From assembly GCA_937893785.1 (NCBI GenBank), contig CALCSP010000761.1, positions 1 to 5,843 of the forward strand: 5,843 nt of DNA. The letters are read 5' to 3'. The stretch comes from an uncultured Verrucomicrobiales bacterium. GTDB taxonomy: Bacteria; Verrucomicrobiota; Verrucomicrobiia; Verrucomicrobiales; DEV007. Position numbers and translations under genes: made by a program. Below are positions 1 through 5,339 of this stretch, in pieces; the stretch's first letter is position 1, and each line of letters opens with the position of its first letter. The notes beneath the pieces are model-generated. The model was not told where the DNA came from. It ran no database searches and saw nothing but the letters and a program-made list of their open reading frames with translations.

Positions 1-68
1 CATATTCCCGTTATCTGTCCTTTGTTAATCTCAAATCAGAAATCTTAACCATAACACACTGATGTTAA

Positions 69-87
69 ATGAATAATGAGAATTCAT
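69..87. repeat. Inverted repeat, weakly Fur-box-like
   Basis: The arms ATGAAT (69-74) and ATTCAT (82-87) are perfectly complementary and separated by 7 bases. The overlapping stretch 72-90 matches the E. coli 19-bp Fur consensus at 12 of 19 positions by eye. This is an AT-rich region, so a match of this quality can arise by chance. If real, it would be an operator for a gene reading leftward out of the window. Confidence 0.25.
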
Positions 88-103
88 GTAGCTGATTTTC
101 GAA

Positions 104-131
104 TTGAGAGTAACCCATCAACCTTTCTAAA
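104..131 (+). promoter_or_regulatory. Weak sigma70-like promoter ahead of the structured stretch
   Basis: TTGAGA at 104-109 matches the -35 consensus at 5 of 6 positions. It is followed after 16 bases by TCTAAA at 126-131, which matches the -10 consensus at 4 of 6. Transcription would start near 138 and read into the hairpin-rich segment at 165-280. No gene on the plus strand follows, so this would have to serve a non-coding RNA. The match is weak and unsupported by anything else. Confidence 0.2.
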
Positions 132-164
132 GGACGCGAGCCTTCAACAGTAAGTATTTGTCCC

Positions 165-280
165 AGAGCCGTATCGAGCGACGGAAAGCGCTCAGTAGCT
201 GGGCTCTAAAAGAATTCATAAGGGAGCCACTTACCCGGATCATTCCTGATTACAGGAATGAAAGCTCCTCATTGTGAGGA
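165..280. other. Hairpin-rich segment with alternative pairings, possible structured RNA
   Basis: Five short segments form a chain in which each can pair with the next. AGAGCC (165-170) pairs with GGCTCT (202-207), enclosing a second perfect stem of GAGCG (176-180) with CGCTC (189-193). GGCTC (202-206) can instead pair with GAGCC (224-228). GGGAGC (222-227) can pair with GCTCCT (264-269, one G-U), enclosing the 9-bp stem at 240-261. TCCTCA (266-271) can pair with TGAGGA (275-280). Competing helices of this type occur in attenuators and riboswitches. I recognise no named RNA family, and the strand is unknown. Read on the minus strand, the 222-269 structure is followed by CTTATGAATTCTTTT, so it may instead be an imperfect terminator for the suf operon. 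Confidence 0.35.
240..261. repeat. Perfect 9-bp inverted repeat with 4-nt loop
   Basis: TCATTCCTG at 240-248 is exactly complementary to CAGGAATGA at 253-261, around the loop ATTA. This is the strongest hairpin seen in the window. Neither side is directly followed by a run of T, so it is not by itself a standard intrinsic terminator. It sits inside a longer imperfect stem (222-227 with 264-269) and lies 132 bp downstream of the sufD stop. Confidence 0.7.
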
Positions 281-333
281 TCTTCTTCCAATTCACCACC
301 ATATTTCCAGCGCCCACTGCGCAAGCCCACCAT

Positions 334-361
334 ATTTTGGTAGAGGTTCGTGTGCCAAAAT
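334..361 (-). repeat. Inverted repeat just downstream of sufD
   Basis: ATTTTGG (334-340) is complementary to CCAAAAT (355-361). The stem extends inward by a G-U and an A-T pair to 9 bp, leaving a 10-nt loop. It lies about 30 bp past the sufD stop in the direction of transcription, a usual place for a 3'-end hairpin. No T-tract follows it on the minus strand, so it may act as an mRNA-stabilising 3' hairpin or a Rho-associated site rather than an intrinsic terminator. That role is inference. Confidence 0.4.
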
Positions 362-392
362 GACCACCAATACCCCTACAATAAACCCTCCC

Positions 393-1721
393 TCAGGAAA
401 GAATACGGCGAAAGCGGCGGTCAATTTTCTCCAGAACTACCTGCTCAAGGTTCTCGTGACCGATGCCGTCAACTGCGCCCTTCACGAAACCGAATGTCAT
501 CAGCTGGCGAGCAGCGGATTCCGGAATACCCCGGGCACGGAGGTAAAACAGTTCTTCATCGGTAATCGGCCCAGAGGTTGATCCATGGCTACACTTGACT
601 TGGTCGGCATTGATCTCCAGCCCTGGCATTGAGTTTGCCTCACATTGATCACTCATCAGGAGGTTGCGGCAGGTCTGGTAGGCATCGGTGTGATGCGCCC
701 CCTCCTCAACCATAATCAGCCCGGCAAAAATAGTCCGTGCTTTGTCATAAAGGGCATTCTTGTAAAGCAGGTTACTCGTGGTGTGCTGCTGCTCATGTAG
801 CTGCAAGGTGCGCATGTCCATCTCCTGACCGTTCTCGGGAAGACAGACAGCAAGCATATCCGTAGAGGCCCCTTCCCCACTTAAGCGGGCCGTAAACTCG
901 GAACGAGACCACTTACATCCAAGGTTTAGAACAAAGGAGCGAATATTCGCTCCGGCGGCCGCAAGACTTGAGCTGACGTGCAGCGAATGCGCCTTTTCAC
1001 TCATATTCTGAGTGCGCACGTGCGTGAGGCATGAATTCTCGCCGGCAATCAGGTCGGTAACCCCTCCGCAGAATCCCGGCTGCCGGTTTGCAGAGGCAAC
1101 GTATTCCGCAATTGCCGCACTGGATCCCGAACCTGTAACAATAAGACTATGTGGAAAGATCGCGGCATTCTCGCCGGAGAGCCAATGGAAGACTTCCACC
1201 GGCCGTGACAATGCGACATCCTTAGGGATGTGCAGAAAAATCCCCTCACGAAGCCGCGCTCTATGCAGCGCTCTAAACTTCGCCGATCCGAGCCGGGCAG
1301 GTTCCTGCATGAATGACAACCTGACAAGGTCAGCGTCCTCTACTAATGCCCGCGAGAGCGGTTTAAATATTACCCCTTTCTCAACAAATTCGGCATCAAG
1401 CAGAGGGTCGGCAATGAGGCGGTCATTGGCTAGGATAATACGCCCTGCATTTTCCCCAAGGGCTACGGATCGGGTAATCAACTCCGTTCCCTCAGTATCT
1501 GCAACCTCACTGGCATCGATGATATCATCAAAAGCGAGCTTTTTAAGATCCGAAAACCGCCACGCCTCATGCGTGCGCTTCGGCCAAGGTAATTCTTCAT
1601 ACTCTGTCCAGGCAGCAGTTCTGGCCTCGGTATACCAATCCGGTAAATGCCCACCGATAAACTCGGGAGCTTCAAAGAAAGATCTCTTCACCGATTTTTC
1701 CTCTAGTAATGCCTCGCTCAC
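393..1721 (-). CDS. sufD: Fe-S cluster assembly protein SufD
   Basis: SufD is a non-catalytic paralogue of SufB and part of the cytoplasmic SufBC2D scaffold, where nascent Fe-S clusters form. The 442 residues are close to the family size (E. coli 423). The N-terminal helical part carries the typical LPWPKRTHEAWRFSDLKKL stretch (residues 44-62). The beta-helix core follows, and the C-terminal region holds NADQVKCSHG (371-380). His379 there corresponds to E. coli SufD His360, reported as an interface residue essential for cluster assembly. The helical C-terminal tail (LFYLRARGIPESAARQLM onward) matches the shared SufB/SufD domain. The start is GTG: an in-frame TAG lies five codons upstream and no ATG is available before the conserved region. 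It follows sufB by 16 bp without a good Shine-Dalgarno site. It is the last gene of the operon, and no sufS or sufE follows. Confidence 0.95.
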   Translation of the reverse strand: MSEALLEEKSVKRSFFEAPEFIGGHLPDWYTEARTAAWTEYEELPWPKRTHEAWRFSDLKKLAFDDIIDASEVADTEGTELITRSVALGENAGRIILANDRLIADPLLDAEFVEKGVIFKPLSRALVEDADLVRLSFMQEPARLGSAKFRALHRARLREGIFLHIPKDVALSRPVEVFHWLSGENAAIFPHSLIVTGSGSSAAIAEYVASANRQPGFCGGVTDLIAGENSCLTHVRTQNMSEKAHSLHVSSSLAAAGANIRSFVLNLGCKWSRSEFTARLSGEGASTDMLAVCLPENGQEMDMRTLQLHEQQHTTSNLLYKNALYDKARTIFAGLIMVEEGAHHTDAYQTCRNLLMSDQCEANSMPGLEINADQVKCSHGSTSGPITDEELFYLRARGIPESAARQLMTFGFVKGAVDGIGHENLEQVVLEKIDRRFRRILS

Positions 1722-1737
1722 TTCAAAAGATTTCTAG

Positions 1738-3156
1738 TTATCCTACCGACCCCTCCATCTCAAGGTCTATTAAACGCTTGAGCTCAACTGAATACTCCAT
1801 GGGAAACTCCCTAACCAGGTCATTCACAAAACCGTTAACGCTGAGGCTAATGGCTTCAGCCTCGTTTAGCCCGCGTTGCTTCATGTAGAAAATCTGCTCC
1901 TCGCTAACCTGACTAACACTGGCCTCGTGCTGGGTGGCATGCTGATTGCCGCGCACCGTGATCGCCGGATAGGTATCGGTTCGGCTCGCGGAATTGATCA
2001 AGAGAGCATCACACTCGGTATTATTCTTACATCCCTTTAGGTGCTTGGGAATATGTACTTGCCCCCGATAGGTCGACCTTCCCTCACCGACACTGATGGA
2101 CTTGGAGACCACATTTGATGTGGTTTCATCCGCTGCATGAATCATCTTGGCGCCAGTGTCTTGGTGCTGCCCGTCATTTGCCAAAGCAATGGATATCACC
2201 TCACCACGTGCCTTGCGCCCCTTCATGACCACACCCGGATACTTCATCGTTAAGCGACTGCCAATGTTACAGTCGATCCATCGGATCTCGGCGTTCTCAT
2301 GGGCAAGCCCCCGCTTGGTTACTAGGTTAAAAACATTCGCACTCCAGTTCTGCACCGTAATATACTGGATCTTGGCGTCCTTCATCGCCACCAGCTCAAC
2401 CACCGCGCTGTGCAGTGTGGCGGTCTCAAACTTTGGTGCCGTACACCCCTCCATGTAAGTAAGCTCCGCTCCTTCGTCCACAATGATGAGAGTGCGCTCA
2501 AACTGACCGAACTGCTCGGCATTGATCCGGAAGTATGCCTGCAGGGGATGCTTAACCTTCACCCCGGGAGGAACATAGATGAAGCTCCCCCCACTGAAGA
2601 CCGCACTGTTCAGTGCAGAAAACTTGTTGTCACCGCTCGGAATCACCTTGCCAAACCACTTACGGAAAATTTCAGGGTATTCCGCCAGCCCCTCCGAGCT
2701 GTTGACAAAGATCACACCTTGGTCGGACACAGCCGCCTTGATATTGGAATAGGCCGCCTCACTGTCAAACTGCGCCTCAACACCGGCAAGGAACTTGCGC
2801 TCCTGCTCAGGAATTCCCAGGCGCTCAAAGGTTTCCTTCATCTCATCGGGCACATCCTCCCAACTGCGTTTTGGCGCATCCCCGCCCGAAAGGTAATAGC
2901 GGATCTCGTCAAAGTTGATCGCCTTGAGATCCTCACTTGCCCAGTGGGTGGGCATGGGCTTGTCCTCAAAAATTTTCAGAGCCCTCTTGCGGAAGTCCGT
3001 AATCCACTCATCCTCACCCTTGACCTTGGAAATATAATCAATGGTGTCCTCAGTCAGCCCGCGTCCTGCATCGTGCTTGTATTCGACGTCATAGTGAAAA
3101 TCACCTTTGTCGCGATCAATGTCGATGCCAGCAGCTGTATCCGTATCATTACTCAT
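1738..3156 (-). CDS. sufB: Fe-S cluster assembly scaffold protein SufB
   Basis: SufB is the core scaffold of the SufBC2D complex. It accepts persulfide sulfur and holds the growing Fe-S cluster at its interface with SufD. From the chosen ATG the protein has 472 residues (E. coli 495). Visible family motifs are YMEGCTAP with Cys238 (E. coli Cys254, sulfur entry), VQNW at 268-271, NNTECDALL with Cys382 (E. coli Cys405, cluster assembly) and QHEASVS with Glu411 (E. coli Glu434). The C-terminal EEQIFYMKQRGLNEAEA segment is typical of SufB. All key residues are present, so it should be functional. A longer frame begins at a TTG at 3174 that overlaps the sufC stop (TTGA) and adds six residues. The ATG at 3156, 14 bp after sufC, is preferred as the commoner start codon, but neither has a clear ribosome site. 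Confidence 0.95.
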   Translation of the reverse strand: MSNDTDTAAGIDIDRDKGDFHYDVEYKHDAGRGLTEDTIDYISKVKGEDEWITDFRKRALKIFEDKPMPTHWASEDLKAINFDEIRYYLSGGDAPKRSWEDVPDEMKETFERLGIPEQERKFLAGVEAQFDSEAAYSNIKAAVSDQGVIFVNSSEGLAEYPEIFRKWFGKVIPSGDNKFSALNSAVFSGGSFIYVPPGVKVKHPLQAYFRINAEQFGQFERTLIIVDEGAELTYMEGCTAPKFETATLHSAVVELVAMKDAKIQYITVQNWSANVFNLVTKRGLAHENAEIRWIDCNIGSRLTMKYPGVVMKGRKARGEVISIALANDGQHQDTGAKMIHAADETTSNVVSKSISVGEGRSTYRGQVHIPKHLKGCKNNTECDALLINSASRTDTYPAITVRGNQHATQHEASVSQVSEEQIFYMKQRGLNEAEAISLSVNGFVNDLVREFPMEYSVELKRLIDLEMEGSVG

Positions 3157-3170
3157 CTTCAAAAAATGTA

Positions 3171-3929
3171 TCAAGTGGTTGCCAGTTCATCCTCATTTAC
3201 CCAGTCATAACCTTTCTCCTCGAGCTCAAGCGCGAGGTCCTTATCCCCACTGCGAATAATCCTGCCCCCCGAAAGCACGTGCACATGGTCTGGCACAATG
3301 TAATCGAGCAACCTCTGATAATGGGTAATCACAAGAAAGCCCCGATCGGGACCACGCATGGCGTTAACCCCTTCAGCGACAATCTTTAGTGCATCGATGT
3401 CCAGCCCACTATCGGTCTCGTCCAGAACGGCGTATTTCGGGTCCAGCATCATCATCTGCAGGACCTCATTGCGTTTCTTTTCACCACCTGAAAAGCCTTC
3501 ATTGACGGATCGGCCGGTAAATTTTCGATCAATGCCAAGCTGATCCATTCTATCATACATCTCCTTGTAAAAAGAAACCGCATCAATCTCCTCCCCTTCC
3601 GGCAAACGTGCCTGCAATGCCGCTCGCAGGAAATTGGCATTACTAACACCTGGAATCTCTGCCGGATACTGAAAGGCGAGAAACAGACCAGCACGAGAAC
3701 GTTCATCAACGTCCATACCCAGCAGACTTTTACCATCCAACAATACATCCCCGGAGCTGACCTGATATTCCTCATGACCAGCCATCACCTTGGCCAAGGT
3801 GCTCTTACCTGAACCGTTTGGGCCCATGATAGCATGCACTTCACCTTTTGGAACAGTAAGGGACAGGCCCTTGAGTATTTCATTGCCGTCTATGCAGGCA
3901 TGAAGATCATTAATCTGGATTGCGCTCAT
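3171..3929 (-). CDS. sufC: Fe-S cluster assembly ATPase SufC
   Basis: SufC is a soluble ABC-type ATPase that dimerises on SufB and SufD. ATP-driven movement opens the SufB-SufD interface during cluster assembly. It has no membrane segments, in line with a cytoplasmic role. The 252 residues match the family (E. coli 248). Motifs in order are Walker A GPNGSGKST (36-44), Q-loop Gln87 in AFQYP, signature FSGGEKKR (146-153), Walker B and D-loop YAVLDETDSGLD (166-177) with catalytic Glu171, and the H-loop His203 in ITHYQ. The SufC-type sequences SGGEKKRNE and DETDSGLDIDA separate it from transporter ATPases. The start is ATG with no clear Shine-Dalgarno site. A 56-bp gap separates it from the Fur-family gene. 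The gap holds a -10-like TATAAG (3959-3964) with no matching -35, so co-transcription with the regulator is more likely. Confidence 0.96.
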   Translation of the reverse strand: MSAIQINDLHACIDGNEILKGLSLTVPKGEVHAIMGPNGSGKSTLAKVMAGHEEYQVSSGDVLLDGKSLLGMDVDERSRAGLFLAFQYPAEIPGVSNANFLRAALQARLPEGEEIDAVSFYKEMYDRMDQLGIDRKFTGRSVNEGFSGGEKKRNEVLQMMMLDPKYAVLDETDSGLDIDALKIVAEGVNAMRGPDRGFLVITHYQRLLDYIVPDHVHVLSGGRIIRSGDKDLALELEEKGYDWVNEDELATT

Positions 3930-3985
3930 CTTAGGTCAGGTAAAATCAGAATTTGTTGCTTATAAATGTTCTACGAGGATTGCCC

Positions 3986-4423
3986 CTACTCTGGTTTCAA
4001 AGTGCTGGCACAGTCCGGACAATGCCCGCGCACAGCGACCTCAAGACGTTCCACGACGGCACCACGCGGTAACTTGACCGCCGTAGATGCCTCAGCCCCC
4101 TCCTTGAGAGGAACATCCAGAACACTGCCACACTCATCGCAGTGAAAATGTCCGTGAGGGGAAAGGTTACCACAGTAGCGGGACGGTTCACGATCCACGT
4201 TAACCTGAATAATGCAACCGGCGGCAGAAAGGGTATCAAGGCAATTATAAACCGTTGCCAAGGAAATCGCAGGCATGCGCTCCTTGACCCGCATGAAAAC
4301 CTCCGTAGCCGTTGGATGATCCTGATGCTCCATGAGCACCTCATATACTTCGGCACGCTGTGGGGTCATACGATGCCCCTCACCGAGCTTCATTGATACG
4401 TTCAATCCACTTTTTGCAGCCAT
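3986..4423 (-). CDS. Fur-family metal-dependent transcriptional repressor, Zur-like sensor site
   Basis: This is a small DNA-binding repressor of the Fur/Zur/PerR family, 145 residues from the chosen ATG. An N-terminal winged helix (MTPQRAEVYEVL, then ATVYNCLDTL) is followed by a C-terminal metal and dimerisation domain. Two CxxC pairs (Cys95/Cys98 in HCDEC, Cys135/Cys138 in HCPDC) form the structural zinc site. Likely regulatory ligands are His36 (HPTA), Cys84 (SRYCG), His90, His92 and Asp103. Cys84 stands where B. subtilis PerR has Asp85. Streptomyces Zur uses a cysteine six residues before its HxH, the same spacing as here, so a zinc sensor is plausible, although the suf context points to iron or redox. 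The frame opens at a TTG at 4459. The ATG at 4423 is preferred because the predicted promoter lies inside the extra 12 codons. An ATG at 4393 is also possible. Confidence 0.88.
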   Translation of the reverse strand: MAAKSGLNVSMKLGEGHRMTPQRAEVYEVLMEHQDHPTATEVFMRVKERMPAISLATVYNCLDTLSAAGCIIQVNVDREPSRYCGNLSPHGHFHCDECGSVLDVPLKEGAEASTAVKLPRGAVVERLEVAVRGHCPDCASTLKPE

Positions 4424-4431
4424 GGGCGCAA

Positions 4432-4459
4432 GATATATACTGCCCGGAAGCCTTATCAA
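4432..4459 (-). promoter_or_regulatory. Predicted promoter of the Fur-family gene and suf operon
   Basis: Read on the minus strand, TTGATA (4454-4459) matches the -35 consensus at 5 of 6 positions. It is followed after 16 bases by TATATC (4432-4437), which matches -10 at 4 of 6. Transcription would begin within about 0-3 bases of the ATG at 4423, giving little or no leader. It is the best promoter-like sequence upstream of the regulator and suf genes. The -10 lies in a TATATAT run, so its exact register is uncertain. Confidence 0.45.
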
Positions 4460-4471
4460 TAATTATTCTAA
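4457..4471. promoter_or_regulatory. Candidate Fur/PerR-type operator overlapping the -35
   Basis: AATAATTATT (4458-4467) is a perfect 10-bp palindrome. Centred on 4464, the 15-bp window matches the PerR-type 7-1-7 consensus TTATAATnATTATAA at 11 of 14 positions and the Fur-type TGATAATnATTATCA at 10 of 14. It overlaps the predicted -35 (4454-4459) of the Fur-family gene, so binding there would block its own promoter. The surroundings are AT-rich, which raises the chance of a fortuitous match. Confidence 0.4.
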
Positions 4472-4525
4472 ATAAAATTAAGCGGTCATGGCATTGACGC
4501 CATTCGACTTGTCACCACAGAACGT

Positions 4526-4531
4526 TATAAT
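4526..4531 (+). promoter_or_regulatory. Perfect -10 box of proC
   Basis: TATAAT at 4526-4531 is an exact -10 consensus. The sequence 17 bases upstream (TTCGAC, 4503-4508) is a poor -35, and there is no TGn extension, so an activator or a relaxed promoter architecture may be involved. The expected start of transcription is about 4538, at the tandem ATG of proC (4536 and 4539), which implies a leaderless message. Confidence 0.5.
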
Positions 4532-4535
4532 GTGG

Positions 4536-5339
4536 ATGATGAAACTCGGAATCATAGGATGTGGCAAGATGGGATCTGCCCTGCTAAAGGGCGCAGTGCA
4601 GTCAAAATCGGTAAACCCTGCAGAAGTTTTCCTGCATGATGCCTTCAGCCAACTGGCCAACCAGCTTGCCAAGGATACCGGTGCAACCGCTCTAGGTTCA
4701 AATGCCGAAGTAGTCGCCAAATCCGAAGCCTTACTGCTTTGCGTGAAACCACAGGATATGCTTAACATGCTGAACCAGTTGCCGGACATCGCTGAGCCTC
4801 CCCTATTCATCTCCATTGCAGCCGGACTGACCATTTCCTCCCTTGAAGATGCTCTTGGATCCAATTCAAGGGTCGTGCGCGTCATGCCCAATACACCTGC
4901 ACTTGTCAGCATGGGAGCCTCAGCTTTCTCAAGGGGGGCAGGCGTTAATGACGAGGATGCAAAATTTGTCCATGATATCCTTAAGGCTGTCGGAACAGTC
5001 ACTGAAGTTCCCGAAAAGCAGCTGGATGCCGTCACAGGTCTCAGCGGCAGCGGACCTGCATATATTTATACAGCAATCGAAGCACTAGCCGACGGCGGCG
5101 TTCTTATGGGCCTGCCAAAGGATAAAGCATTAATGCTAGCGGCCCAGACCGTTGCCGGTGCTGCTGAGATGGTATTGCAACAGGATGAACATCCAGCCAA
5201 CCTCAGGGACCAGGTAACTAGTCCGGGAGGTACAACAATTGCCGGACTCTCTGCTCTTGAAGCCGGGGCTTTCCGCGCCACCCTGATTGAAGCCGTGCGT
5301 ACTGCCACCCACCGCGCCACCGAGCTGGGGAAATCGTGA
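4536..5339 (+). CDS. proC: Pyrroline-5-carboxylate reductase
   Basis: ProC catalyses the last step of proline synthesis, the NAD(P)H-dependent reduction of 1-pyrroline-5-carboxylate to L-proline in the cytoplasm. It has 267 residues (E. coli 269). The Rossmann nucleotide-binding loop GCGKMG is at 8-13, and the dinucleotide-domain strands LLLCVKPQ and ISIAAG follow. RVMPNTPALVSMG is at 115-127. The dimerisation and active-site domain has AVTGLSGSGPAYIY (165-178) and the family signature ANLRDQVTSPGGTTIAGLSALE (221-242). The frame opens at an ATG at 4488, but the extra 16 residues have no counterpart in the family and cover the TATAAT box. The start is therefore placed at the tandem ATG at 4536/4539, which gives the usual N-terminus MKLGIIGCGKMG. 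No Shine-Dalgarno site precedes it. It runs divergently from the regulator and overlaps the next gene by 4 bp. Confidence 0.95.
   Translation: MMKLGIIGCGKMGSALLKGAVQSKSVNPAEVFLHDAFSQLANQLAKDTGATALGSNAEVVAKSEALLLCVKPQDMLNMLNQLPDIAEPPLFISIAAGLTISSLEDALGSNSRVVRVMPNTPALVSMGASAFSRGAGVNDEDAKFVHDILKAVGTVTEVPEKQLDAVTGLSGSGPAYIYTAIEALADGGVLMGLPKDKALMLAAQTVAGAAEMVLQQDEHPANLRDQVTSPGGTTIAGLSALEAGAFRATLIEAVRTATHRATELGKS

Larger units (their letters stand above)
1..392. other. Intergenic region downstream of sufD, no convincing gene
   Basis: About 390 bases to the left of the sufD stop hold no open frame that looks like a protein. The one sizeable frame, plus strand from 258, runs mostly antisense to the sufD 3' end and resembles no family known to me. 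No tRNA, rRNA or other RNA family is recognisable. The region contains several inverted repeats, at 69-87, 165-207, 222-269, 240-261, 266-280 and 334-361, listed separately. The first three bases read as an ATG on the minus strand, so a leftward gene could begin there. The only ribosome-site-like AAAGGA lies 14 nt before that ATG, which is too far to be persuasive. The region may hold the suf operon terminator, the promoter of a leftward gene, and possibly a structured RNA. Confidence 0.7.

Noticed and set aside
166..206. Resemblance to group II intron domain V (GAGCCGTAT followed by a GAAA-containing hairpin)
   Set aside because: The 3' strand does not read as the required complement, the hairpin is too long, and no intron-encoded protein or domain VI is present.
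105..206. Resemblance to a GEMM c-di-GMP riboswitch (GGACGC followed by GAGCC, then a GTAGC-like segment)
   Set aside because: The conserved AGGGCAAACC block, the GNRA tetraloop and the receptor are absent, and no downstream plus-strand gene exists to be controlled.
79..219. Direct repeat AGAATTCAT at 79-87 and 211-219
   Set aside because: A 9-bp match within about 400 bp is expected by chance fairly often, and the flanks do not match.
340..356. GGTTCG-containing stretch resembling a tRNA T-arm
   Set aside because: No acceptor, anticodon or D-arm can be folded around it on either strand.
258..581. Plus-strand frame of 107 codons starting in the intergenic region
   Set aside because: More than half of it is antisense to the sufD 3' end, it has no ribosome site or recognisable motif, and its composition is unlike the neighbouring genes.
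1012..1737. Plus-strand frame of 241 codons antisense to sufD
   Set aside because: It lies entirely opposite a well-conserved gene. The composition reflects the complement of sufD, and no family resemblance was seen.
2410..3210. Plus-strand frame of 266 codons antisense to sufB
   Set aside because: It is long but fully explained as the mirror of sufB coding bias, with no motif, promoter or ribosome site.
4488..4535. Longer ProC N-terminus from the ATG at 4488
   Set aside because: The added residues precede the universally N-terminal nucleotide-binding motif and overlap a perfect TATAAT box.
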